A stretch of DNA of 64,000 bases from Paramacrobiotus metropolitanus (Eukaryota; Tardigrada; Eutardigrada; Parachela; Macrobiotidae): the NCBI RefSeq assembly GCF_019649055.1, contig NW_026570278.1, positions 868,001-932,000 of the forward strand, given 5' to 3'. This document shows positions 11,219 to 23,189 of this stretch, piece after piece. The notes beneath the pieces are model-generated. The model was not told where the DNA came from. It worked only from the letters and a program-made list of their open reading frames with translations, and searched no databases. The position numbers and the translations under genes were made by a program. The first letter of the stretch is position 1, and the number at the start of each line of letters is the position of its first letter.

Positions 11219-11978
11219 TTTAGCTATAACTTGTAGCTTGGAGAACAAATGCAATGGCAGTTTGACACTATATTGTCCCACGTACTTCGACGGCAGACCG
11301 GACACAATCCGCTATTCCTCTATCACCAGGATGCCGCGGGGATAGAGCTACTTCGACGCTACCCTGGATTCCTTTTGCCTAAACCGGGGGTTTTCTTAGC
11401 ATTTATTCAGCATCAGGTGCTGCAAAGACGTCGATTCATCTTAGTAAAATACTTATGATTAATTATCATTTGTTACCTGCAGTTTGCTTTATGTTATTTA
11501 GAACCCTAAACCTTCCCTCTAGAGACTATTTCCAAAATCTGCGACAGGATTGTATCGCCACAGTCCCGTCTAAAACACTTGACCGGCAACCACACCGCAC
11601 TCTCCAAACCTGCAACGGTGGTGCAAGCGCTGATATCGTACACGAGAAAGTCGTCCATAGCACAAGAATACTATCGCAGCTTATCGTCTGCTAACAGTGC
11701 CCATAATGCTCTTATCGATTTCGTTATCCTTGAAGGTACAAATCCGTATTGCCATAAAGTACATTGCTCCTGTGGAACGCTGTAGATTGTGTGTTATATT
11801 CGTTCTAAATACTGCCTCGGCAAACAATGCCCACTGTTCTGCGTTATCGGATTAGGTGGATAAGTTTTATAATATTTGTCATACATTCGGAGCCGTGGAC
11901 CGTGTCAACTGCCCATCCAGCTTTGTTCCCTCGGTGACGGGACTGAATCCGGCGTACGGGCGAGAATGCGACAATAAG
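11219..11978. other. region without confident genes
   Basis: Contains overlapping short plus-strand ORFs (11249-11458, 11455-11694, 11579-11785) with no domain, splice or compositional support. I would not annotate them as genes. Confidence 0.3.
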
Positions 11979-12500
11979 TAAACGACTTCGGCATGCAACG
12001 GGGATTCGACCTCCCCTCCACCAGCAGAAACTTGGAATACGACCCTTACTCAACTGCCCGTAACTGCCTTTCCCCGTAAGACTGCGACCTTTCCGCCTCC
12101 CGTCACTGCCGCTCCTGTTCAACTTCCGTTTTATCTTCTGAATCCGTTGAAAATTACCTGCCGTCTCAGACGAGTGAATCTCCCGACGCCTGATTTGGAT
12201 CTGGAGGGCGCCATGACGACCGTGTTTGGTTGCGACAACACCCTCAATTGCCGCGTGATACTCTACGATCTGCATTCTTGGATTGTGGCGAAAGCCGAAA
12301 CCCGACAGAAGCGAACGTTGTTTTACGAGCCAATCAAAGTGGAGTGTACCCGGGGACATTTGACAGTGTCCCATGTGGACCCCGGCACATCGGAATCAAC
12401 GGGTGTAGCCTTCCGTACCGGTGCCTCCAAGATGTGTATGGTGGCATCCCGAGAATTTTTGGACTATGTGGCGGGCTTTGCGGGAAATCATGTCAGATAG
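11979..12500 (+). CDS. possible exon of an unknown Pro/Thr-rich protein
   Basis: After an AG at about 11974 a single plus frame stays open to the stop at 12498-12500. It is locally richer in GC than its surroundings. It begins with a Pro/Thr-rich linker (PPPAETWNTTLTQLPVTAFP) and continues into a region with several cysteines (KITCRL, FGCDNTLNC, KVECTRGH). This has the look of a secreted protein exon with a mucin-like stretch, but I recognise no family, and no ATG or upstream exon was found. The minus strand also has a long frame here (12374-11844), which I take as a shadow. Confidence 0.3.
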
Positions 12501-13960
12501 TCAATGTTTACAGTATTTCCACTTCTCAATGCGTTTGGAACGCTTTTTAGCGATAAAAAACAGCTGCGGAACAAAACGATTCGCTAACAATAAAATAGTT
12601 TGTAAAATGAATTTCCGAAGATAGTTCAGAATGAGCCGCAACGCAGATTTTTTTAATATTTCAAAAAGAAGTACGTATTTTTTCCTTGGTGTGTGCGAGA
12701 CTTACGCTAGATTGGTGACTGAAATTTGTGCGAGTATATAAAAAATATCATCCACCACCACAGAACAGTATTTTGTGGTGCATACTGAATGTGCATACGT
12801 TTTTTCTATTGTGATACTGCGAAGAATTGTTGGAAGGGGCTGTCGCTTTTTGCGACTACTGTTCTTGAACGTATGTCTACAACCTCGTGCAGGTTATTAC
12901 TGAGGGTTGTAGACGTTAAGCCGATTCAGCAAATAATCTAACAAATCACTGTCAACCACTGCTGAAGAAACTGTATGCATGGGTCTCACCGTAACTTGAT
13001 CTAAAGGATTTTGGTTGTTAGTTGGCTGTGTCACTGTCATTTCAAGCCGGACTCCTCCGTTTTCCGCACTATCAGCTTCATTGTATACCTCGAGCTATGG
13101 CGTGCGGACGTTAGGCGGTCGTTAGGCGTCAGGCGGTATCTTTCATTCTAGACGTCTAGCATTCTAAATTCTCATCCTTTATGCCAGAAAATGTTTTCGG
13201 AAAACTATCACGATAATTAATTAGAAAAACTGATGTGGATTTCCGGAACAATTCTGGGAAAAAATACAACTATTGGTTTTTCTTGAAAAAGATGGAAATT
13301 TTAATTACCGCTACGGATTTCCGAAAAAATTACGAAGGAGGATTCTGATAGGCATGTTATCAGTTCGTGCAGGTTTATTGCGCTTAAAAATCGGAGCCGA
13401 TGTCCTCATTGTTCACACACGATTCAATACAGTTTATTTCTCCGAGAATGTGATCGAGAATTTGCATTCTTAGTCTGTTGGTGGAATTCGGTTGGTCGAT
13501 TTCGCTTCCGTGAGTTATATTCCACTCCTAATGTACACACTGCTTGTTAGTTCGTTTTCCCCTTCTTTTGCACATACATCAATAAAGAGTGCGTCTGGAC
13601 CGGAGTTTTCCTACCGGTTGTTAGTAGTTTTCTGCAATACCGTACAGCTGCCCAAGTCTTCCCAAACGCAAAGTGCAAATTATTTAAAACGGGGACTCTT
13701 TTGTCGCAGACTTTACGGCATACTATACAATCATAACGTAAGTTACACACACTCACACAGTACTGTTTACGGACTCACTATGGTGGTTTTTCATGCGGGA
13801 GTGGTGCACTTGGGTGGATACTCCTCCTGTACTCCTGTTAAGTTAAGTCTGTGCACAGAGAAAAGTTTTAAATAATTTTGATTAAAGAATTACAAAAGCA
13901 CAAAATCAACCCAGAAAATAGCCATTGCAGAGTTAAAGTTATTAAGCATCAAGTAAAGTG
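12501..13960. other. region without confident genes
   Basis: AT-rich. The ORFs at 13273-13473 and 13492-13875 have no recognisable content. GTTAGGCGGTCGTTAGGCGTCAG near 13109 is a short local direct repeat. Confidence 0.3.
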
Positions 13961-13963
13961 TAC

Positions 13964-13969
13964 TTTATT
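13964..13969 (-). terminator. AATAAA polyadenylation signal
   Basis: AATAAA on the minus strand, 36 bases after the stop codon of the gene at 14005-15008. Confidence 0.6.
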
Positions 13970-14004
13970 GAAAGAATGTTAAATCTGGAACAATCGGCGT
14001 TCGT

Positions 14005-15008
14005 TTAAGTATAGTGGTATTCTGTCGTAATTTCGTTGATGGCCGTTAGATTCGCTCCGTTAATCTCCGCCACGGTCCAGGTGTTGCCAACGCGATTTGG
14101 GACATAAAATCTTGCCCACAGACTCTTACCGCGGTACAGTTCGACAACAGAATCGGAACTGGTTAACAACGAGATCTGTTGTCCCTTGCGACTATGCCAA
14201 TCGTAGACGCTGATACGGTACGTGCCGGGCAGCTGCTTCGTGATGACGGTACTGTCGGCAAAAGTTCCAGCGTAGTCGTTCTTTATCAGCTTATCCTCGC
14301 TCGATCTCATTCCCAGACACTCAACACGTGTGCGGTATTGGGTGTCCTGCAGTGGCCCTTCAACTACTAGCTCCTTATAGGCATATCTCGAATTAAAGAG
14401 AATTATCCGAATGTCATCGTTAGACACGTCAGGCATCAGTGAATGCATAGGGGCGGGGCCGACGAGCGTGTATACGACAACCGTGAAAACCTTCGGTATG
14501 TATCCGGTTGCGCAAGCTGTTGCCGTGTAATATCCAGACGGTAGGCTTTGGACCCAGTAGCCATTTTCCATCGTTGTGGTTGTCGCGAGAAAAGGCCCGG
14601 AGTCATTGTTTAGACCGTAACGAAAGGTAACATTTACGGAAGGGGCGGGTATAGCTATGTTATAGTTGCCAGGACTCATAAAGAAAAGCCGTCCGTTGAC
14701 TGTGGCTGGTCCGGCCCATGTTTCGCTGATCCACAACAAGGGTTCCATTGTGACTGTGCTGTTCAGTCGGAGATTACGATGAAAGTTTGCTAGGACAATT
14801 GGTGAGAAGCCGGCCATCTCGAAGGTTATGGTGTGGATCGTCTCCACCGGTATAGAAAAATTAAATTCTCCGAAAGCGTTTGTCATTGCTGTTTGACTAT
14901 CAACCAACAGATCGTTGACATCTCTCAGCGCAGCGTGAACCGTCGCATTACTGATGGATCGCCCGGCATCGAAGTCTCTGGCTAGCCAGACGGCTGTTAT
15001 CCTTTGCT
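14005..15008 (-). CDS. secreted protein, last exon, carboxypeptidase-regulatory-like fold
   Basis: A 334-codon exon opening at an acceptor (CTCTTGCAG before 15008) and ending with a stop at 14005. An early segment with AGRSISNATVHAALRD, then NAFGEFNFSIPV and TITFEMAGFSP, fits the beta-sandwich of CarboxypepD_reg-like domains, which usually sit on extracellular or membrane proteins. The rest is beta-rich with many Asn, Thr, Ser and Tyr, N-glycosylation-type sites (NST, NVT, NDS, NLT) and few cysteines, consistent with an extracellular protein. Upstream, 15190-15030 (-) contains a basic then hydrophobic run (YVTLSVLLVVVGFVL) that could be a signal anchor, but I could not join it cleanly. A poly(A) signal follows the stop. 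Function unknown. Confidence 0.6.
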
Positions 15009-15284
15009 CTGCAAGAGATCAACTAATTAGTTCTCGAGAACAAAGCCGACAACCACAAGCAGCACGCTCAAGGTAACGTATATCTTCGTTATGTCGACGA
15101 AGAAGTTCGAAATGCTGTACAACCACCTTCTGATTTTACTAACTACTCGCACCCAATCGCGTATTTGGAGGGCCTTTCGGACAACAACCGATTAAAAATG
15201 GCAAGCTGAGGCGCAATTGTCATAATATATATGTTTAAATATTTATAAAAATTATACCTAAATTAACAGTTTTTGTTTATTAAG

Positions 15285-15683
15285 GCTGCTGTGCACGAAG
15301 CAATTAGTGATTTTCATCACAATTTGATTGAACACGACCGCCTTATGCGGAAAAAAATGGAGAAACTATTAGGCGTTCTTCAACAGTTTCAATCCGCAGT
15401 GCAGTCCAAGTTGAATGGGCTGGAGGATATCAGTCAGAAAACCAGTCTGTGCACTCTTATGGCTAAACATGCAGACATACAGAAGCGCACTTCCATCAAT
15501 GTTTACGAAACCTGGGATGACCTGCACACATATTTCCTAGGGGAAAAATCGTATGAAAAACCGAGATGCGATATTTTAGTTATTAAGAAAGCAAAAACTG
15601 GACGCAACAAAAATTCAGAGAAAAGGTCAAATACGTACGGGGACTGCTTCAAAGGTCTGTTGGATACCATTTTTCGATTTTAG
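15285..15683 (+). CDS. possible coiled-coil protein exon
   Basis: After a weak acceptor (TTTATTAAG, ending 15284) the plus frame is open for 132 codons. It reads as helical, with a heptad-like stretch (HDRLMRKKMEKLLGVLQQFQ) and a basic tail (KKAKTGRNKNSEKR). No family recognised. Its 3' end overlaps a minus-strand frame at 15627-15842 that also looks protein-like (MVQSWLVRIFGDPDRDSG), so at most one of the two is likely real over the overlap. The minus frame could be a further exon of the gene at 16269-17990, but its phase does not match. Confidence 0.3.
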   Translation, partial: AAVHEAISDFHHNLIEHDRLMRKKMEKLLGVLQQFQSAVQSKLNGLEDISQKTSLCTLMAKHADIQKRTSINVYETWDDLHTYFLGEKSYEKPRCDILVIKKAKTGRNKNSEKRSNTYGDCFKGLLDTIFRF

Positions 15684-16268
15684 GAGCCAATCTAAAACTT
15701 TAGCGTTTTCGTTTGCCCTTTTGAAGTCACGTGCATGACGGAACATATCATCAAGGGATTTTTCGTCTACGGTTCTCGATGCGTAAGTGCCAGAATCTCT
15801 GTCTGGATCACCAAAAATTCTCACAAGCCACGATTGCACCAAATCTTTTGCAGCTCAAATTTTCTGCATGTTTCGTTCAAACGAACTAGACAGATGTTTG
15901 CTGCATAAAACGTGTACCGCCTGCAAAAGCGCAGATTAGCCTGAGCATTTTGCTATCTGAGGTCAATATAAACTCAACCTAGAAACCAAGCTCAGTTTAT
16001 AAAAGTATAGAGAAGATTTATAAAACGTTAAGTGTTATTAAAATTCAAACTTAGCAGTCACACATGCGTAATTTGTTTTGCACCAGGAGATATAATTGCC
16101 GGCAATAACTACTATACAGAAGGCTAACCACATGATTTCAGCCTAAATACTGAATGTATCCCAGCCAACAAAACTAACTTATCATTTACGTAAACTCAAT
16201 AATGAGAAGTCACGAGTTTATCTGTAGAAGTTTTTTGATATTTTCTAGACTGAAAAAATGCAACTTAC

Positions 16269-17990
16269 AGAGAAAACTTTGATAAAAGGCGTATAAAGCG
16301 CAACCTCGTCATCAGTTTGAATTTTGAGATTTAAACGCTCGTCCTCGTGGATGATCTTGATTTCCCGCTTGACCATTTGTGAGTGGAGCCATAAGGCGAC
16401 TTCCTCAAACACCTGCGTGTCTTTTTTCTCGGAAATAGCAATCATACCAAAAAACCGGAAAGCCGTCCGGCGTTCCTTGTGGATTAGGTCTGGCAAGGGG
16501 CAGGTAAGAACCACAGTATATGCGTCGGTCAGAATGAATTTAACATCCACATCTACACATACCGATCCCTGACCAAACGCATACTTTGCAAACAAATCCA
16601 GCTGATATTTTTGACAAATAAAATGAACTTGTCTTTTAACGAGCTTAGCTTCAGATTTTCCGCCGTCCAGACTTTGGTAAAAGTGTGACTCTACCGCTTT
16701 ACAGTCTAAAATATACTGTAGCTTATCGCGACCGAAATGCTGCCGTTTGATGCTTTGTTTTGCATTTTTGACTTGACGGACGGAGGAAATCTGGAACGAT
16801 GGATTTATTTGAATTATTTCAGCTGGAGTCTCTTCAATTACTTCTTGCAGCGCATGGCGCGGTGCGGTCGATGGTCCAAGCGATTTCGGGTCAAACTTCG
16901 AAGCGAGTTCATCCTTGAAAAATTCTCCAAGCTTTTCTTCCCGATACTTGCTCGGGTCAAACGATTGTGGCGTCACTCCTTTCGACCAGTAGTAACGTAC
17001 AACACCAATGTCACAGACTGTAAAATCCATACGTCTGGAGTTCTTGCGTTCCACAATAAAACTAACAGTTTTTCGGAAGTTTTCGTAGCTGTGATCGTAG
17101 TAGACGACAAAAACATGAAACGTTTGATTTTTTCGCTTAAACTGACACCAAGTACGGGTTCGCTGAGACCACGTCCGGTTTCCGTCGCGCTTCAGTAAAT
17201 CTAGAATCTTCTTCACTTTTTCGACCACTCTTTCATTAATTCTCACGGCAAAGAATCCACTCCCTTGAAATTCCTGGGGCAAAGAGTTATTCACGACCTT
17301 GCCCACTTCCTGCTCACTCAAGATTAGAGAATGAGTTTCCGCCAGTCCTTCAGACTTTGGCCTTTGGAACACCCGATATGACTTACTAAAACAAGAAAGA
17401 ACATTTAGGTTTAACCGAAAATAAACTCCACTCTTTGTTCTGCTCCAGTTTATTTTAAATGTACTCGTTATTGTGTTTAAAGAAAATTTTATAAAGATAA
17501 CAAAGTATCCTGGCTGTATTGCAATAAAAATATATAAAGAAAACTAAAAAATGCTGGGACTAAAAACTTAATTACATTATATAAAGTCATAATGCCATTA
17601 CCGGTACACTAACTCGATAACTTACGTTTTCCAAATTCTTCCGACAGCCGTATCCGCAGCTTCCGGCTTTAAGCGCTCCCTGGCACCTCGGGCATAGAGA
17701 ATAAGCGGCTCCGGATCCAGCCAAACTACATCGTCTTCCGAATGGCTGTCGTCGTTCGTTGATCCGTGAACAGAAGGGTCTTCTTCGTCAACGGAGACAA
17801 TTTCTTCGACTGAAGCAACTAGGTGGACTGCAGATTCATCCATAGAGCCACTGTTTGTTCTAATGAATGCAAATACGTTGTAAACAGCTACACACTCACA
17901 AAAAAGAATAGACAAAAATCTTTTGCTGTACCGTTTTCGCTTTGACGGTGGAGATTCACTATCCGTATCCACTTCGCTGTCGGACGTCAT
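16269..17990 (-). CDS. unknown nuclear-type protein, acidic N-terminus, 3' end open
   Basis: Starts at ATG 17990 with an acidic Ser/Asp-rich segment ending in a basic patch (SPPSKRKRYS), which reads as a possible nuclear localisation signal. A 72-base intron may remove the hydrophobic stretch after it (donor GTACAG, acceptor ATTAG). The frame runs to a good donor GTAAGT at about 17624 and rejoins in phase at 17385 (acceptor TTTTAG). The long exon 17385-16269 encodes 372 residues and ends at another good donor, GTAAGT at 16268. The C-terminal exon is not identified. Visible segments include FHVFVVYYDHSYENF and KRQHFGRDKLQYILDCKAVE; I do not recognise the family. No stop interrupts the long exon, which supports a real gene. 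Confidence 0.5.
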
Positions 17991-18189
17991 GGCAAACCAA
18001 TTGAAAGATTACCAAGTTGAAAATCTCAGATTTCAGATATTAGAGATAAAAATTGTTGTAATAATTCAGACACGCGATCGAATCAATGTAGAACCAAATT
18101 GGCTGGACCCGAAACGGTACTTCATGTACCGCATTGTTCCACCCGGATTTCTGTGTGTAGCCGACTGAATCGAAGCAAACTTATACCTT

Positions 18190-18315
18190 TCATCCGGTTT
18201 ATGTTTATGCGGTACATGCTTTATGTACCACGGCTTTATGTTTATGCAGCGCAGCTTTATTTTTATGTTTATGTTTATGTAAAAAAGCCTTATGTTTATG
18301 TTTATGTTTATGAGG
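18190..18315. repeat. TTTATG simple repeat
   Basis: Degenerate then regular TTTATG hexamer array, densest at 18258-18312. The Tyr-Val and Ile-Asn repeat ORFs on both strands are products of the repeat. Confidence 0.85.
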
Positions 18316-19329
18316 TATATACCCAACCAACAAAAGAACATCATAACGTATGAAGGAATGGCAGTATTATATTATGAAAAGAAGTACGCGCAAGGAACAT
18401 TACACGGAGTAATTGCATCGGTACATGTGTACACGTATAGATATAACATATTTGTACATGTATAGCATACTGAAAAAAAAACAGTTTTACTTGTATTTCT
18501 GCCAGTGAAATTAATGTCCCAGAAACCGGGTATACTACATCTTTACCGACCTTTCCGGACGGGCTTGCACATTACCGTTGATTCATCGCAAAACTGGCCT
18601 TTACTCGGCTTTCTTGTGACTAGCTGGCCAGAATAATCAATTCTTCTGAAAATGTTCTTCTTTAAAATTGCTTTCGTTACTTAGTTAATTTTTTATTTTT
18701 TCCTTTTTGTGCTTTCACGATTTTTTTGTGTTTGTGATATCCGAGTTCAACTTTTATCAGCTTTACTAGTACTACCTGATTGGCAGCCGCTGGGAATTTC
18801 CTATTATAATTTCAGCGTTCAGCATAATCTAATTTTTTGTAAACATTTTCTGCGAAGTACGGTATTTATTCGACATCCAGTGTTGCTGATTCCATTTGTC
18901 ATCATTACGCGTAGAACGATTGTGAACTGTCGATTGTTGCACCTGCTTCAAAGCCAAAGCTGATAAACTTTCATGCATTGTAATTAGTTACAGATATACA
19001 AATGTAACTTCTTGTGCAATGAGAGAAACCAATGCAGCAAATATTTGGCCAAAGGAAATACGACCCGGCTAAGTTTTGTAGTTTGTAAGCATTTATCGGT
19101 GAGCCAACGAATATAACAAAGAAGTCTGTGTAGCTACCACTCGCAGCAGAGGATCAAAGGTTAAGCTGGCAAACATCGGTTGTCAACTTTGTGAAATCCA
19201 TTATGGTTTACTTCCGATATCTACGGCCTATGATAGCCTCAAAATAGGAACACCACTTGGTTTCTGTTAGAACGGTTATCGCTTTAAAGAGCGATATGTG
19301 GCTGAAAACTGATACAATTTTACGCAACT

Positions 19330-20010
19330 TTATCAGCACAGTGATATTTGTGTGTAGGGCAGTTTGCGGCGCGCAACCTACTACATAAATTATACTACGC
19401 AAACCTACTTTCATTATATTATCACTAGCAGTCTAGCACTAATGCAGTTCTTATTTGTGTCCACCGACTCTAGGTACACTAATGCCAATTTGTGCCACTA
19501 TTTGCGCTCCCACGATGTATTGCATTAATTGACTGGTGGCCGAAGTACCAGTGATGTACCATGGGAACGGGTTACTGGTAATCAATGTCCTGCCGTTACG
19601 ATCCATTGGTTAAAAATCCCTCTGATGGATAGTTACCGCGGGCGGTAGCTGAATAGGTTGCCTTCATTGTCTTGACCACGGTGGTCCAGATTGCAGTGTG
19701 CTCGTTGGGATGTATAAAACTGTAACATTGTCGGCTTATCTAGTTTTTGGAATGCCTACGCACTACAGAGAGACATTCTTTGATAATTGATCCGCTCGGA
19801 TGCGCCATGAGTCCCAGATAACGCCGGACCTTTCACAGCCGACAGCGGAAGACCACTTATGTGAATTCTACCTGAAATGCACATCAATGGTCCTCCGCTG
19901 GCGACACAAAGCGAATTCTTAATTCTTGGAAATATTCCTACCGACGGTAACGAAAATCGGAGAATTTGTCGATATGCGACATTGTGACTTTGAAATGCAC
20001 ATCGATTATG
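19330..20010 (+). repeat. dispersed repeat, copy 1, interrupted
   Basis: Similar to 22840-23180. The two halves (19330-19480, and about 19790-20010, which contains CACAGCCGACAGCGGAAGAC) match copy 2 continuously, but here they are separated by about 310 bases. Either this copy carries an insertion or copy 2 a deletion. Confidence 0.6.
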
Positions 20011-21582
20011 TATTCCGACCTATCTTGTGCCATCCCGAAGTCTGCAGCTTCTACCGTTTCTTTAGAGTCAGTTAGCACTTTCCTGCCTGCTTATTTGCTG
20101 GCTTGCCTGCTAATTCTGTAGATAATATGTTTTGATGCATCAAAAAATATTATACATCGTGAGTTGTAGATATTCCAGATATTCCATTTCTTGGCGGATT
20201 TAGAAAGAAAACTGCGTCAGTCTGTCAACTGTTTGGAATCCCAATCTGTATGCCGGCCGATAGAGAACAATTGCAAAATCTCGGTATTGTGGGGGCACTG
20301 GACTGTTATGCTCTTTCTTCATTTCTGTATGGTGGATAAGTTGAACGTCTCGATCAACGAAGTATTTGCAGTTGCATCACACAGCAGCACTTTGTCATTA
20401 CGCTTGCTTGCACAAAATCCTCATCAGTGGTGGTAGCAAAAAAAGGCGGCAATGGGAAATTTCCATAATTATGCGGCTGCAATAACTTGCAGGTGTCGTG
20501 TTACAGCTGTTCCCTTTCTAGAACGAGCGATGTCTGCAGCATAAGTTAGCCAATACCAAAACTGTAACGAGTGCCACAACTTGTACCACAACTGTAGTTT
20601 GCTCTTTCTTCGTAGTAGTTTGTTTTGCTGTAGTTTGCTCTGTAATTTTGCCAAAAATTTCTTGCTTTAGTTGTCGCGATGAGCTTGCAGGTTTTCGATA
20701 AAAACGGTGAAAGAACTTGTATACTTGTATAAAAAAAGGTACATGTTGATAATATTTTGATAGTTTGAGTGGCTCACTAACTTCCGATGCATGCTTTAAG
20801 TTTATTTGTATAAGACCCTTCTGTTTGAACAACATAGCTACGGCGAAATTTTGACCATTACGATGCACGCTTTGAGATATTTGAATAAAATTCTTTTGGA
20901 GTACGTTACAACAGGAATAGCCTATCTAGTTCAAATATTGCACTGTTTGAACTCGATGGTCGTAATAGCCATGAGCAAAACCTGCTTATTTAATAAACAG
21001 AGAGGAATAAACTTCGCTGCAGTAAGTATGTATTTCACGTAGCACCATTCCTGCCTGAATATTTAAACTTGCAACCATTACTGATAACTCGCTATTTGTT
21101 AAGATAAAGCTAAACACCACGCGAGTTAAAAGGAGAAATTATGGTCACAATGATTATATAACATTGCAAACATCGTACTCGCCTTCAGCAGGCTTGATTT
21201 CTTTATAAGGGCTGTCAGCCTGGCAGGTAACCGACCAAAAAGCACCGCCCTGGTAGACTGTCCAAAATTTTTTTTGACATCGCAGGCGGAATCAGTGCTG
21301 TTAATTTACCTAGAAAGGATTCCGAATGCAGAATTTCATTTTCGTTATTGAATTCGTTGCCACCACTCAGGGTAGTTCAGTGCGTTTTGGGGGAACGGCA
21401 GTCACAATTTCGCTTTTACCGTTTTTTACTTAAAAAAGCGGTTTCTACCCACTGCAATTTGCTAGATTTAAATTTTGTACGAGTAGCGAACTGCGTTAAA
21501 TGAAAAAAGATTTGCCTAAAGCGGTGCACTTCCCTAGTACAGTATAATTACGAAGCAATACTTCACTGTGTACATAATTATG

Positions 21583-21633
21583 TACGTACGATTATATTTG
21601 TATGTACGATTATATTTGTATGTACGATTATAC
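21583..21633. repeat. 17-bp tandem repeat, three copies
   Basis: ATGTACGATTATATTTGT repeated head to tail three times. Confidence 0.8.
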
Positions 21634-22094
21634 GGACCCTTCACTCTAATTCTGCGCAACTTACACTTTATAGTATAGCAGTGCCAGTACGGTGTATGCA
21701 AACACAATACAGAGGTACACATTACCAGACAATTTCCGTAAAACTGTGGCTTATTGATTCTAGATGCGGAACAGTTGTCCTTCTCACCGGAAGTGAAACT
21801 ATCAGATATTGACTCTGCTTTGGTGTTGCTAATACCGGCATTTTTCAACAAACAACTGGAGACTGTGTAATACATTTCCGCCTTTCAGGGCATCCACCTA
21901 AATTCCATAAGCAGTTATTTATTGAGCACCAGTGGGTCGCTTCCGTAAAGTTCTCACGTTGGGTTTTGAAATAGTTGCACCTAAGGAACAATCAGATAGC
22001 AACTGCTTTCACCATGTGGCGGAATTTGGTACTTACATTTTCCAGCAGTAATTGTCGACTACCTCTGCAGCATTCAAAATCTAAACGTACAGAT

Positions 22095-22292
22095 ATGTGG
22101 TACGAGCTGGGAATTCTCAGTCTGTTGTTATTAATTTGTGTTCATCAGAACCATGTACGAGCAGCGTGCAATACAAGCAAACTGCGTTTCAAAGTAAAGT
22201 TCTGGAGACGAGGTGCAATAAATGCAGTATATGAAAAAAACGTCAATGCTCCGGTTCGAAACGTTTGCGCAAACAAGCGGGTCTGTGTGTAA
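22095..22292 (+). CDS. small secreted cysteine-containing peptide
   Basis: 65 codons from ATG 22095. The first 24 residues are a typical signal peptide (charged start, then LGILSLLLLICV, small residues RAA before a likely cleavage). The mature part is short and basic with three cysteines (CNTS, NVCAN, RVCV). AATAAA follows the stop at about 22322. No homologue recognised. The odd cysteine number and lack of a downstream exon make the call moderate; it could be a precursor peptide or a fortuitous ORF. Confidence 0.4.
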   Translation: MWYELGILSLLLLICVHQNHVRAACNTSKLRFKVKFWRRGAINAVYEKNVNAPVRNVCANKRVCV

Positions 22293-22839
22293 CAACAATT
22301 AGTTATAATTTTTTAATGAAAAATAAAATTCTTCATTGCTGTACATTGCTTATTTTGTCTCATATATACAATACACAACGCACTGTACAGCAGTTTTTGA
22401 ACAATAATTCTTGTTTTTTTTGTGCTGACACTTTTTCTCACTGCAGCATCTGGGACGCCTAGTTCTTTAAGAAAGAATTCTTCTGACTTTAGGACCGACA
22501 ACAAACTAAATGCCGGCGATTTAAGCGCCCTGGATGTGCTCATATTGCCCGCTGTTTTCTAATTTATACATATATTAAATTCCTGAATCAACAACTGATT
22601 TAACCGGTTACATGTTGTGATACACAGTACACTGGTCATGCACATCTTGGATGTCAGACGTCTACAGATTTGTTCATGTTGATGGGTGACTGACCAGGTT
22701 GACCTGTTGTTGTTAAAGCGTATGGTGAGTTTGAGAGTCGCTGATTCACTGTTAAAATAGTTAGCTCTTTGAGAAAATGATAAATTTATTTGCAATATTA
22801 TCAGTTACGGGCACAAGATTACCTGTAAGCTGTAAATAC

Positions 22840-23180
22840 TTTTGTGTGCACAGTGCAACGACAGTTTGCAGTGTTAAAACCAACATAACATGCGTATAAA
22901 TACCGGTTGGTGAAGTTATACTCGCTTTCACTGCATTATCATTAGCACAACTGTGGTTCTTATTTGTCCGTTGCGGTGCGCCAGCAGTCCCAGATAACAC
23001 CGGACCTCTCACAGCCGACAGCGGAAGACCACTTATGTGGATTCAAACTAGAGATACATATGAGCGGTCCTCCACTGATGGCATAAGGCATTCTTGAATT
23101 CCTGAAAATATTCGTACCGGCTGTAACAAAAATCGGAGTTTTATGGGTTCTAGTCGCAGTGCGACATTATGACTTTGAAA
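22840..23180 (+). repeat. dispersed repeat, copy 2, uninterrupted
   Basis: Matches the two separated blocks at 19330-19480 and 19790-20010 (shared CACAGCCGACAGCGGAAGAC, CACTTATGTG and GACTTTGAAA). No inverted ends recognised. Confidence 0.6.
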
Positions 23181-23189
23181 ATGCCGCTG

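Larger units (their letters stand above)
18345..22094. other. gene-poor region with dispersed repeats
   Basis: I see no convincing gene. It contains copy 1 of a dispersed repeat (19330-20010), TATA-like GATGTATAAAAC at 19710 without an adjacent recognisable frame, and a short tandem repeat at 21583-21633. Confidence 0.3.

Noticed and set aside
11844-12374. Minus-strand 176-residue ORF
   Set aside because: Composition and frame make it the complement of the better supported plus-strand frame at 11979-12500.
18066-18353. Repeat-rich ORFs on both strands
   Set aside because: Translations of the TTTATG simple repeat.
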